Positions 10,791 to 21,200 are shown, numbered from the stretch's first letter. The stretch: DNA of 64,000 nucleotides from Adiantum capillus-veneris (GCA_014529385.2 CM043961.1:18334478-18398477); one strand, 5' to 3'. Translations and numbers: made by a program. Notes: generated by a model not told the origin, from the letters alone.

Positions 10791-12188
10791 AGTCGATGAT
10801 GAATTGCTCAATACTTCCTTATTTCTAGTCGAGACCATGTCTGAATGGAGGGAGAAGACTGTGAACTTTCTGGTTAATGGTTTTCCATCCAAAGAGCTTC
10901 GTAAGAACATAGCTCGAAAACTGTTAAAAGTCGAATGTGAACCGTATTCTCTCATTGCGGGAACTCTATACAGGCTAGGGAAGGACAATATTCTTAGACG
11001 TTGTGCACGTGAGGATGAGTATTTATACATACTGCAAGAAGCCCACATGGGTATAGCCGGAGGACATTTCTCAGGGGAACTAACTGCTAGAAAGGTGTTG
11101 CAATCAGGCTATTGGTGGCATACCTTATTCAAGGATGCATCACTTTTTGCAAAAGGATGTGATGAATGCCAACGTTACAAGATCACACAACAAAAAGATA
11201 AGATTCCCTTACATCCTGTTAAAGTGACTCAACCATTTGAAAAATAGGGTTTAGAATTTGTAGGCCCAATTATTTCGACAACTCGTAGCACTCAATCTCG
11301 ATATATTATAGTTGCCACTGACTATGTGGCAAAGTGGGCGGAAGCCAGGGCAACAAGTAAGGCTGATGCAAGGTCAACTGCCAAGTTTCTCTTTGAGAAC
11401 ATTATTACAAGATTTGGTTGTCCCTTTGAGATCGTGAGTGACAATGACACTCATTTTATAAATGGAGTGATAAAAGAACTCACTACCAACTTTATGATAG
11501 CTCACCATAAGTCCACACCTTATTATCCGCAAGCAAATGGCCAAGCTGAGAGTACCAACAAGACCTTAATCTCTATCTTGACCAAAACGGTGGAAGCTCA
11601 TCTCATAGATTGGGATTTGAAGTTGACTCATCCCTATGGGCTTATCGTACTTCTTACAAAGTGGCTATTAATTGTATACCATTCAAAATGGTATATGGCC
11701 AAAAGGCAGTTATGTCATGGGAGTTTGTAATTTGTAGTGTGCGTGTAGCTTCACAAGAAGGTTGGGATGGTAACCCTTTAGTTGAGCGTTTATATATCCT
11801 TGAGAGATTAGATGAAGAAAGACAATTGGCTGTGCAAAATGCACTTGTGGAGAAAGATAGAAGGAAGATATGCTTTGACCGTCATCTAAAGAACAAAGAT
11901 ATCAATGTTGGTGATAAAGTCCTTATGTATGGAGTGCGTAACGAGAAGAAAAAGTTGAAATATGCGGGAAAAGGATCATATAGAGTATGTGAAATCACCC
12001 CACAAGGTACCATTTGCGTGGAGACTCTTAACGGAGTTGAAACCATTGGATCCCTCAGTGGGAGCAAATTTAAAAGATACTATGATCCTTTAAGCCAAGA
12101 GGAGCTATGTGCCATCAATCAAAAAAAGGTAGCCAAGGCACAAGCCGAGTTGAAGAAGATACAAACTCAAGCTGAGGCTAAGGAGTGA
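10791..12188 (+). pseudogene. E1 integrase (HHCC zinc domain, DDE core, C-terminal domain)
   Basis: The integrase inserts element DNA. The zinc-binding module has HMGIAGGH with GCDECQRYK (about 11040-11180). The core has GLEFVGPI, VATDYVAKW (first catalytic Asp), SDNDTHF (second Asp; usual form SDNGTHF) and NGQAEST (catalytic Glu, about 11540). A stop at 11248 and a frame change near 11620 break it. The C-terminal part (11610-12188) includes VGDKVL and KYAGKGSYRVCEI, resembling the GPF/GPY module, then a Lys/Gln/Ala helix. No chromodomain follows, consistent with the non-chromodomain branch. Confidence 0.9.
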
Positions 12189-12266
12189 CAACAACGTATA
12201 AGATGCCAATGAGAGGCCAACCAAGGAGTTACACATGCATTCCACGTTAAAACAGAGGATAATTAG

Positions 12267-12578
12267 TTGGACTCTAACACACCTCTACGATACCCTATTG
12301 AGCTAAATAGCGCCTATGGAAAAGTGCTATATAACGCTTTATTGGACACGGGTGCTAAGTATAATCTGCTATCATATGGAGTGTGGTGTCAGTTAGGGAA
12401 GCCATCTCTATTTGAGAGTATTATCCACGTTAAGGGTGTCAACAAGAAAAAAACCACGGTTTTTGGAATCTAACACACTTCTGTCAGTTATGACAACGGG
12501 GTTGTAGCTCAAGACTTTTTGGTCATGCCTGTTGGAACTATGGAGGGTAATATAAACCTATGACGCACGTGGATGATA
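12267..12578 (+). pseudogene. Second retropepsin-like domain, downstream of integrase (E1)
   Basis: A frame running 12267-12578 with two stops (12471-12473 and 12561-12563) has the layout of an aspartic protease. ALLDTGAKYNLLS carries a canonical D-T-G-A site at 12345-12356, followed about 40 codons later by FLVMPVG. The end reads INL-stop-RTWM, one base away from the L-G-R-x-W motif that ends retropepsins (TGA for GGA). The element's ordinary protease lies 4 kb upstream with a different D-G-G-A type site, so this is a second, unrelated-looking protease domain. The fold is inferred from motifs only. It could be a fragment of another element captured here. Confidence 0.6.
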
Positions 12579-13174
12579 GCACTATAGATGGGGGGACTGG
12601 GGGTGTCACAACGCAAAAACCAACTCTTAGATGTACCACTCAAACCATAGTCCCTGAGATATTGCCTCTTAAGGAACTAAAACCCAAAACATTGCATGTC
12701 CAAGAGGTCGAACAATATGTCCTTATAGCCCAACTCTCTAGAGCTTCAACTGCTGTAGGTTGAAATAAAGCTTGAGACATACAAGACCTATCCTAATATA
12801 ACAAAGAAAACATACAAGTGGATCCCTAAAGCTTCTTTAGCGACCATAGCTAGTGCTAAGAGACAGGAACCTGGTAAGAGACGTCCCACTTGCCCCAAGA
12901 AATGTAAAGAAGCGTTGCGTTGGATTTCTAAGAAACTATTGGAAACCCAAGGCTACTATGAAGGAAATGATCAAATTTGGGAGAAAAAACGTAAATTGAG
13001 CTCTTACCTGGCATCTGATCCATGTGAGCCCAATCCTATAGCTCCAAAATGAATTGACGATTGTGAAAAGAAAAAAATCAGAGAATGCTACACATTTGCT
13101 CCAAAGCTAGTTTGGATACCAAAGAAAGAACGATTTGTTCTACCTAACTCAGAAACAGGCTTCTTGCTCTTTAT
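12579..13174 (+). pseudogene. E1 3' accessory reading frame of unknown function
   Basis: A frame with no start codon runs from about 12759 to 13174 with one internal stop (13050-13052). It is basic, with repeated Lys-rich blocks, TYKWIPKAS, CPKKCKEALRWISKKLL and TFAPKLVWIPKKERF. An overlapping frame just upstream (12560-12763) contains VQEVEQY, also found in the N-terminal gag ORF near 4570. No family is recognised. Its position after integrase matches where Athila/Tat elements carry an extra ORF. Confidence 0.5.
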
Positions 13175-14115
13175 GTAGTTCCTATATGGAAATAGAAGCT
13201 TCGATACAACCTCCACCTACCATTGTACGTATCCATACAAACAAGGAAGAGTTTGCACCTCCCGTTGTAAGTTCACCACCTACAACAACGTTGCAAATAA
13301 AATCATGGGAGAGTACCTTACCACCCTTGCAACTAGATGATATGCATAGAGTGGTCGACAACTATTGGTTAAAGCCTTCACCCATAACAATTTGGAACAA
13401 TTGGTTTCAAAAGGTGATGACATCATTCTAAAAAGTATGATCTACCCAAGGAAGGGAGGAGTGCTTGCTGACAGTCATCATTCACTCACTCTCCTCTTAA
13501 CCTTCCTCCCTGATCTCTCAATCTCCAATCTTAGGGAATGTATATATAAAGCCTTATACTCACAAGATAAAAATATAAAAGTAAAAGAGCAAGAGCCACC
13601 AAACAAAAATCTGGAAACCTACGAGTTCTATACATAACACAAAATCATAAAAACACATTATGCAGAAGGACACGACCTTTTGACACGACCCTTATAATAT
13701 TTGCACTCTAACCATCATCTATCTGTTTGTACAGATATAACTAGTACGATAGAGTCATCCACTCCTATCTTGGGTGAGAGGTACTCTCTTTACTTTGCAC
13801 AAGTGTTTCATAGAGTCTACCTAGTGTTTGCATGTGAATGGGATTTGGTAGATACACTAGCCTGTGAGGAATTTCGAGGAATTAGAATGGTTGATATGTC
13901 TCTTGACCACAACCGATCCATACTTAGTAGAAGAGGTCGACCCAATTGCACAAGACTACCCTCTTGACCAAGATGACTATAGGCGTCTAGTGATGTTCTT
14001 AATGAACATTTGTGCCTCTAATGATGAGGAGAGTTACATGATTACACGGATGACACATATGGTCTCACAGATGATGACTTCATTTTTCTTGATGATGACA
14101 AGGATAGGGGTTTAG
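13175..14115 (+). pseudogene. Further 3' accessory coding traces (E1)
   Basis: Overlapping short frames at 13365-13637, 13701-13967 and 13864-14115 have protein-like composition (for example an acidic run EEVDPIAQDYPLDQDDYRR near 13940) but no recognisable motif. They are probably one frameshifted continuation of the 3' accessory region. Function unknown. Confidence 0.35.
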
Positions 14116-15473
14116 CCTTAGGGTTCCCCCCCCAATCTCTACAATATCCTATTCTCTTGACTCTCTCGGGGGAGTGCAAATAATAAGGTTAGGGTTCCTT
14201 ATGTTGTTTGATTGTGTTCAATAAGGGTTGGTGCCTCTTCCCACTGATGTGCCTCCTAGAGATATTCTTTGTGTTTTCTAGTGTGTACAGGATGTTAGGA
14301 CTTTGAATCACTTTCTCTCGTTCACTCTTCAAATCAAAGCGCGATCATCAACACAAAAAGGTGTTTCTTGTCCATTAGCATTGCCCCTTGTCTTTTTTGC
14401 AATCCATGTTTGTCTGCTTTAATTGTGATTGGTAGCAAAATATTCCACACATTTTCTTAGATTAAACATTAGATTCTATATAATTTTTTGTCATAATCCC
14501 TTGTCTAGGTTTCAGAATCAAGCAGTCTGACTAAGCTAGTTTGACCAAGTTAGGAGTTAGAGATTTTCTCTTAATACCATGGGGAATGCCTTCCTATAAT
14601 CAATGGTTACTTTAGGTTCTTAATCCGATCTAGGCAGCATTGTGTGCAATGTACTAGGGCTTCCTAGTGGGCTTAGTCCCTATTGACCTTTAGCTTAAGT
14701 ATTGTAAAGAGAGTTTACTAGTGTGATGAGCCTGGGAGGAGTAACAGTGTTATATGACCCCCGAAAGTTACAAAATTAAAATGCTGAAAACGAGCAAATA
14801 AAAAAATCAAAGTGCTACAATGTAAAATCTTAAGCTGGAAGAGAAATCTCAGCTTGATTTGGTACTTCACTCACATGTATCGCCTGTGGTAGTAGAGCCC
14901 TAGAGGTTCCCAGTGTGGGCGCTTTTCCTTGAAAAGCAAAAAACCCAAGGCATACAAAGTAAGCACACACATCAAAATGGAATCACTGTGAAAAGACTTT
15001 GGGGGGTCAAAGAAAAGGAAATGGGCTGGCGATGATTTCATGAGCAATTCCTTTTATCGTAGCTTAACTACAAGGTCTTCTAAACATAGCCTCTAGTCAG
15101 CCCTCGGACATGAAATACTTGGCTCTCGCGATTAAACAACTAAATTAATCAGAGAAAATTGAGAAGCTTGCCCATGGTATTAATAGTTTACCTCTAGTGC
15201 CTTTCGACCGTTAAATTAGCGACCCCAGACTTCTTTAGTTTTTGATCTTTACAACTGTTTACAAGTGTATATGCTTTTTAATTGTATACGAGAATGCAAT
15301 TACTGTGCCTACAACTGCATATGCTTTTTATTTGTATATGAGAATGCAGTTATGGACCCAATTTTGTTTGTGTTTGCAGTGACCGAAGAAGGCTAAGGAC
15401 ATTCACCTCAAATGCTCTTCCACCTCGACGAACGAGCTTCAACTCAATAGCTTCCGAGGACAGAATCTACATC
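14116..15473 (+). other. E1 3' untranslated region
   Basis: No coding signal is visible. The stretch includes a two-copy tandem repeat of about 58 bp at about 15257-15357, built on 'tatatgctttttaattgtata' and 'gagaatgcaatta' blocks. It leads directly into the polypurine tract. Confidence 0.6.
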
Positions 15474-15483
15474 AGGAAGAGGA
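15474..15483 (+). promoter_or_regulatory. E1 polypurine tract
   Basis: AGGAAGAGGA lies immediately upstream of the 3' LTR start (15486). It is the expected plus-strand primer for retrotransposon DNA synthesis and fixes the LTR border. Confidence 0.75.
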
Positions 15484-15485
15484 CA

Positions 15486-15786
15486 TTTTAACCCTCACGG
15501 ACACCCTATCACCTACAATGTATGCCATATTATTTATTTGGTAAAGTCACGGACCGGGATTGTTGGTCGAATAGAGGTGTAGGTGATCGCCGATAAGAGG
15601 CGCACCACTTACCTTATTTTTACACCAGTTGTGCAACGATCGGCCACTGTGGACGCCCATGTGTGAACGGGCCAAACTCTTATAAAAGGTCCATTTGACC
15701 TAAAAATCCTCATTCTCTGAGGTGTAAGCTAAGAAGTGCTCTTGCTCCATCTCTGTCTCCTTCTCCTTCTCTATGTGTGTGTATGC

Positions 15787-15840
<54 letters not shown>

Positions 15841-16079
15841 GTGATCGAGCATTGCGGCGAGATCGACAGCGGCGAGGCAGTAGAGCGCGGCATCGGCGGT
15901 AGCTTCTTCTTCTTGGCAACACATGATCCTTCACGACGGCAACATTGAGAGGTGAGTGACACACCATTGTTCTTTGAGCTTGTTAGGATTCTCTAGATGT
16001 GTGTTTGCAACCTTTTGAGGCTTGCACATAGTGCAGAGGCAAACTTTTGTAGCCTTCGACACGTACGGCAAAGCGTACA
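15486..16079 (+). repeat. E1 3' LTR
   Basis: The 594 bp match 2439-3059, including the TATA box at about 15681 and an (AG)25 tract at 15788-15837. The first bases are TTTTAACC instead of TGTTAACC, so the terminal TG is lost. It ends GCGTACA like the 5' copy. Scattered substitutions and the AG length difference show an old insertion. Confidence 0.92.
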
Positions 16080-16080
16080 A

Positions 16081-16381
16081 AATGCTTGCCACAGAGACCA
16101 TGGACGACTATAACCAAAGGTTTCTTGACGTATACCTTCCAGTATCCTTCTTTAGGTTCGTTCCCTTGGAGGCCCAATGGAAGCGATACACCATTGGACT
16201 ACCATCACCATTGCAAGAATATTGTCTCTCCAAGCAAGTCTCCACCATGCAAGAGCTTATGGACCATGCCGTGGTCGGCTACAAACTGATGAAGGGAAAG
16301 CTAGAGTTTACCACAGAAGAACCTCCGGCCACTAACCACAACTCTCGGCAACAACAAACAATTTCTCGGGAGCCTCGTTAA
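16081..16381 (+). pseudogene. E6 gag fragment
   Basis: About 100 codons with DDYNQRFLDVYLPVSF, WKRYTIGLPSPLQEY and MQELMDHAVVGYKLMKGKLE fit the middle and end of a Ty3-type gag core. The frame is open to 16380. The 5' half is absent because the E1 LTR lies there (an in-frame ATG within the LTR is coincidental). No zinc knuckle is visible downstream. Confidence 0.7.
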
Positions 16382-16658
16382 ACCTAACCTCAAAGGCCTC
16401 CTTTGACACCTCAACAATGAGACACCTTATTACACGAAGGCCGATGTTTTGGATTCTTTCAAACAAGACAACTATTTTGGTTGTCGCCAACGCACTGACA
16501 AACCAGTAGAGCAGATGCCCACGCCGACGGTCGACTGAAACCCAGGACCATCCCTAACCAAATAAGCTAAACCGGCCATTGGATTAGTAACTGACATCTA
16601 TGGCATACGTCTTGAAAGTACAAGTGAATTGTGTTGAGCATATGGCAAAGTCAACGGC

Positions 16659-16907
16659 TTGAATGCCCTAATTTTCTTTGACCCAGGAGCTACCAAAAAA
16701 TTCATCCATCCAGATTTCTTGAAGCAAATGCACTTTGATTATGATGTAGAGGGTGGAGAAATTGAAGCTAAGCTAGCCATGGGGAAAACTCAGAATGTGG
16801 TACCGCTCATTCGTGCTCTTCCAGTGACTATCCAAGATTATCGCGGAAAAGAGAATTTCCACATTATGAAGTTGGGCAATTGCGACGTTCTCTTGGGCAT
16901 GCCCTAG
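16659..16907 (+). pseudogene. E6 retropepsin fragment
   Basis: ALIFFDPGATKKFIHPDFLKQ carries the active-site region, with D-P-G-A where D-S/T-G-A is normal. CDVLLGMP closes the domain at about 16880-16907, matching gypsy proteases. The Pro substitution and the following stop indicate inactivity. Downstream, 'dgtlqvrnrtvtv'-type sequence (about 16920-17000) continues the pol frame before the internal deletion. Confidence 0.75.
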
Positions 16908-17214
16908 CACGACAACAATGATGGCACTCTCCAGGTTCGGAACCGAACCGTCACCGTGATGCAGAAGCGCAAGCCAGTTGTCCTCGAAAGTTTAGTTGTC
17001 CGAACAAAACCTGGAATGAACTCTCTAGTTGTTTTATAGTTGGATGCTTTTGAACTCTATTTGAGAAAGCATTGTTTGAAATGAATGATATCTGTTTTAA
17101 ACCTGTCTTGGTGCCAATTTGAATTGTCTGACTCTGGATTTAATATTGGTTTCAATGATTGGTAATTTTTACTCCCAAGTGTAGTGAGAAATGATGTTTG
17201 AGAATGCTTGTTCA

Positions 17215-17580
17215 TACTCATGGCGTGGACCCTTGTGGTTATTTGCAGGGGGAGTATTGAATGATTGAAAAGTGTTGTTTTTACTCATGGCCCAGACCCT
17301 TGTGGTTATTTGCGGGGGGAGTATTGAATGATTGAAAAGTTCTGTTTTTTCTCATGGCCTAGACCTAGATGGTTATTTACGGGGGAAGTATTAAGAAGTC
17401 TGAGCAGTGGTTACTCTTAGCACCTCCAAACGACGCAGGCTACAATTTGGGGGGCGTTTGGTTGTAAAAGGCCTCTATATATCATGGACTGGACCTTTTT
17501 AGGTTATTTGAGGGAGGAGTGATGAGGGAGTCGTTGAACAGCTCATGGCCCAGACCTCGATGGTTATTTGAGGGGGGAGT
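17215..17580 (+). repeat. Five tandem-like copies of a block containing a polypurine tract
   Basis: 'ctcatggcc-agaccc-tggttattt-ggggggag' recurs at about 17217, 17284, 17352, 17482 and 17541 (spacings 67, 68, 130 and 59 bp). Each copy ends in a G-rich purine run, as expected just before an LTR. The last copy is followed by TGTTCATCGG (about 17580), the likely LTR start of E6. Confidence 0.7.
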
Positions 17581-18100
17581 GTTCATCGGTGACTCTATGT
17601 TTCTATGTCTTGTAACATGCATATGTGAGCATTTGTGTTGCATTGTGATGTGCACCCACTGAATATTCCTTATTGGATGAGATACTTCTAGGAAGTCAAC
17701 AACCCACTGGATATTCCTTATTGAATGAGATACTTCTAGGCTCAAGTATAGATGCATATAGCTTTGCCAAGCAAGGTTGGATCTCTTGACTTGAGTAGTG
17801 GTACAATCGTAGATGTACTCCACGTCTAAGAAAACCCCTCACACATGGCCTTGTTGAACATGAATGCCAACAAACCATCACTATGATCCCTAGCATGTAT
17901 AAAATGCTCTGCCACTATACCATCATGATTATGTGCTCTCCCTATGTGCAATCTATCAATGAATCAAGTAGTTTTCATCTCCCTCCATTTCATCTATTTT
18001 CACATTTAATAGGTTAAAAAACAAAACAAAAGCTGTTTAAATAGATATGATAATTTTTTAGTTCCGCTATTGTTTCGCACGTATCTTTGGCACGATCGAT
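17580..18100 (+). repeat. Probable E6 3' LTR (right border unsure)
   Basis: It starts TGTTCATCGGTGACTC right after a G-rich purine run. It contains a two-copy direct repeat of about 45 bp (17658-17737, 'cccactgaatattccttatt'). No second LTR copy is in the window, so the end is a guess. Confidence 0.4.
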
Positions 18101-18355
18101 CTTTGGAATCAAGTGACCAGGGCCTAAACGAGTTGTTCATTTCAATTAGCCATAGATTTCGATGGCTAACACTTCAATTGGCCTCACCATCTCTACTGTA
18201 AAGGAAGTTGGAACGACACTGCTCCGGCGGGTCTAGCAATGGTGATTGCTCTGCTACTGTCTATAGAGAGGATGCATATTGTGTCCATGTCTCTATAGAA
18301 GTAATGACTGGAGAGGGTGAGTACTCTCTAACGAGTTGCCAAGCCTGCCTGAGTC

Positions 18356-19256
18356 CTAGGTCAAGAGTATCTGATAAATATCTCTCTCAAGATGAGCTAA
18401 GAAAGCTCTCTTCTTTCGCCATATAAGGCGGCGAAAGAGTATACATGATTGCCCATGTGTGAACTCTCCCAAAGCCACCTCTCTTTGTAGTCGGTCTCTC
18501 ATCTCTTGACACTTGTCATCATACCCAACTATTATGAGGCGTGCTCCTCCCAGACAGTGATCTCCCACTTGGTTGATGATGGGAAAAAGCTATGACTGCT
18601 TTTGTGTGTATCGTTTGTGTCAATATCTCGGTGAGCTCTAACAAGGGTCTATGTGTATTCTCCCATGCTAGAAGATTATACAATTGTTCTATATGCACTC
18701 CATCTGTCTCTCTACACAAGTGGTATCTCGGATGGCGATTTGCTACATAATGAAAGCCACCAATAGTGTAAGCAAAATCTATCACAAAAGATATATGAGC
18801 ATGACCAAACAGGTCTGGGCGAGACTGATAAGTCCTCAATGCATGGTATAATTAATGTGGGAGCCAAAACATAATCCACAGTGCTAGCACCATGTCTATG
18901 TAGGTCGCCCACCATCATGCGGTGCGTTTGTCAAGTACTACTACTTTCCTCCTCTATAGAAGGCAAGTTTTTCCTTCTCTTTGGCAGCAAGGATCTCGGC
19001 ATGCATTCTTTCATTTGTGCTAGTTGAGACAACGTAAGATTATCTCGAAGAAAATCCTTGTTTTCTTTAGTGTCGGACTCTTTTTTGAGGAAGTTTCTTC
19101 CTCTCTTCAATGGTAGCGAAACGAATGATTAGAGCACGTTACTTGGAGGTTCCCGCAACACCTCCTCCTTTCTTGCCTACTCTCCATACTCCGGTGTGTT
19201 TCGGCTCCATGATTCCCATACGCGAATAGAGACTTTTCACTTCCTCATCCACATTG
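18356..19256 (-). pseudogene. LINE fragment C: ORF1-like tail joined to the end of the endonuclease domain
   Basis: On the minus strand, 19256-18940 reads as an ORF1-like piece (MGIMEPKHTGVWRVGKKGGG, then FATIEERKKL and AEILAAKEKEKLAFYRGG), with stops. At 18918 it passes into HRHGASTVDYVLA, the STVDYV motif near the end of a LINE APE-type endonuclease. HAHISFVIDFAYT, LSGRSTPHNSW, EMRDRLQREVALGEF and FRRLIWRKKRAFLAHLERD follow (to 18356), the linker before the RT. The N-terminal endonuclease half is missing. LINE identity is well supported; the exact clade is not. Confidence 0.7.
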
Positions 19257-19283
19257 TTGGTGTCCTTGGCACCCGTAGCATAG

Positions 19284-19780
19284 AGAAATGAAATGAAATG
19301 ATATATTAACGTCTTCAAAAGGCCAAAATGACCTATGAGACCAAGCCGTTACAACATAGTGAATCTGATACCATGTCCGAAATAAAAAAGAACTGAAACA
19401 AAATACAATGTGTAGTACAATGAAAGAAGGGGGGAAGATATGGTGGAGATCCATCCTCATCTGCACTCTGGACGTCGAGAGAGTATGGCTCGAATCCTCT
19501 GCTATAGTCTTCGTCGATGTTGTGTAGCTCCTCTCCTCAATCGTGGGCGTCTAGATCTCCCTAGCTTCAATGCTCGGTCTATGAGAATGCAAGTAGCGGT
19601 AGTATGAGTGCGGGCAGAGCTCTGCATCTGCTCTTCTGGCTGCTCCTCTGGGGTTCCAATATCTAGTATAAAGAAATCTGTAATCTGTCTCTGGGACCGT
19701 CTTTCTCCAACTCTCCTCAGTAAAGTGTCTTTGTGCCTGTGTAACTCAAGTAGTTACAGTCCAAGACATCTCTGATCCTC
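19284..19780 (-). mobile_element. LINE fragment A: 3' end with ATTTC-type tail
   Basis: On the minus strand this starts with DQRCLGL, the same motif as in LINE B (about 20450). It runs through a degraded C-terminus and a 3' UTR with the block 'ggtctcataggtcattttggcc' near 19340, and ends in CATTTCATTTCATTTC at 19284. The same UTR block occurs in LINE B at about 19880-19905. It is 5'-truncated at the (AG)n tract, as usual for LINEs. The tail abuts LINE C sequence, suggesting insertion into it. Confidence 0.65.

Positions 19781-19782
<2 letters not shown>

Positions 19783-19855
<73 letters not shown>
19783..19855. repeat. (AG)n microsatellite, about 73 bp
   Basis: An uninterrupted AG run exactly at the junction between LINE A and the tail of LINE B. 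On the minus strand it is a CT extension of the LINE B tail. Confidence 0.95.
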
Positions 19856-19858
<3 letters not shown>

Positions 19859-20890
19859 AATGAAACGTTATTTTAACGTCTTCTAAAGGCCAAAATGACC
19901 TATGAGACCAAAAGGTTATATCGATGTGCGACTCTAATACACAGTCTTGGGAACATAAAACTAATGAAAATAAATGAGGGTACCTAGAGTGGGTAGGTAT
20001 GTAAGCCTACCCTACATCCTCAACATCACATAATACATCATCTCAAAACATATGGGGAGGGGTACAATGCTAATGAGGTGTAATATGGAGATAGAATACA
20101 ATGGTGCTCATCACATGAGCTCTCTCATGGGTCTTTGCAGACTTGCAACATTGCCTCAATGTCCTCAATAGTCAGCTCTTTTGGCGGGGGGGGGGGGGGG
20201 GGGGGGGGGGCGGCAGGGGGCTCGATCTCGTTTGATAATGGTCCATAGCCTGTGATGTAGACCTCATCTATGAGGATCCTTGCATCCTCGGGCCTCATAT
20301 TGAGCGGCCAAGCTGGATGGCTCGATGAAGAAGGATGCCCAAATGAGAGCGTGACTAGTAGCTGTGGTGGCCATCCCAAGTAGTCCCTTTGTTAAAAGTA
20401 GTGATATGCATCTGTATGGGTCCTCTATGTGTACGTCTTATGCTCCTGAAGAGACCTAGGCACCTCTGATCATAGTAGTCCATGATGCAGGATAAGGGGT
20501 CAAAGACCTCTTTGAATAAGAAATGAAAACACCCGCGGATCTCGTAGTACGCTCTCGCTGTGCACTGGAAGGTATAATGCTCCTCTATCTCTGGCTCCCT
20601 TTGCCAAACCCAACATAATCTCTCCTCTAGGGGTATACCTCTGTATTGGCCAGTCTCTACTCTCCAACTGGTGAGATGAGGTGTGTAGCTGACCAATAAC
20701 ACATCCAATGCCATGAGATAGGTGAATGTCCATATCCCTGGGATGTGAGAGGTTTTCTGTTTGTAAGATGAGGGCTGCCCTCACTTGTGAAAGAGCAAGA
20801 TGAAGATCAAGTTTACTTTGGATGGTGGATCTCTGACCCCACACGCACACAAGGGTATGTACCCAAGCTACATAAAGGACCACCCCTATG
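19856..20890 (-). pseudogene. LINE fragment B: C-terminal part of LINE ORF2 and 3' UTR
   Basis: The minus-strand frame 20714-20355 contains TPHLTSWRVETGQYRGIPLEERLC, then EPEIEEHYTFQC and YYEIRG, the pattern of the zinc-binding-like region at the end of LINE-type RTs (ERLC...C, E-x-E-H-x-x-x-x-C). The second Cys of the first pair is Trp (LCWVW). Further upstream frames (20883-20500) are frameshifted continuations. A 25-bp poly(G) run (20186-20210) interrupts the C-terminus. The 3' UTR matches LINE A and ends at about 19856. Confidence 0.7.
20186..20210. repeat. Poly(G) tract, 25 bp
   Basis: An uninterrupted G run inside LINE B. Tracts this long are prone to sequencing and assembly error. Confidence 0.95.
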
Positions 20891-21200
20891 AGCTCAAAGA
20901 ATGTGACTTGTTGTTGGCCAAAAATGAGGCTGACAGAGTTGGCGATATACTCTCTGATATTAATGGTCTCTTCAACCAGAAATTTGGTAAGATACCCTCA
21001 CTAATTTTCTACTAGTTCTCCCGCTAGACAACAAAAGTTAAAACAGGTATAAAGGTTTGAAGAATAAGAGAAACTCCTGGATCATCTCCATTCTTTATTA
21101 GAGAATCTATGAGTATATTGTCAATTTGCAGAAGCAAAAACTTCAAAGACAAATGCACTTGCGCATGCACAACAAAATTCTATGAGAATTAATGACATAC

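Larger units (their letters stand above)
2324..16079 (+). mobile_element. E1: near full-length Athila/Tat-like Ty3/gypsy retrotransposon (about 13.8 kb)
   Basis: Two related LTRs (2324-3059 and 15486-16079) enclose, in order: a primer binding site, gag, protease, RT, RNase H, integrase, an extra 3' coding region, a long 3' UTR and a polypurine tract. The gene order is Ty3/gypsy. The Asp-type primer site, the FLDD form of the RT box and the long region after integrase are features of the non-chromodomain Athila/Tat branch (established family knowledge). The reading frames carry many stops and frameshifts, and the LTRs have clearly diverged, so the copy is old and inactive. Flanking pentamers are 'atatg' (2319-2323) and 'aaatg' (16080-16084), a 4/5 match that could be a decayed target duplication. 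Confidence 0.9.
16080..18100 (+). mobile_element. E6: internally deleted Ty3/gypsy element
   Basis: Gag and protease pieces are followed directly by tandem copies of a purine-rich 3' block and LTR-like sequence; RT, RNase H and integrase are missing. The 5' side is cut off by E1, whose 3' LTR abuts the gag frame at 16080. The right border is uncertain. Confidence 0.6.

Noticed and set aside
18400-18440. Hairpin TCTTTCGCC / GGCGAAAGA resembling a terminator
   Set aside because: It lies within LINE coding sequence; a chance palindrome.
20800-21015. 71-codon plus-strand ORF (HPYELKECDLLLAKNEADRV)
   Set aside because: Antisense to the LINE B coding region and its upstream continuation; no family recognised.
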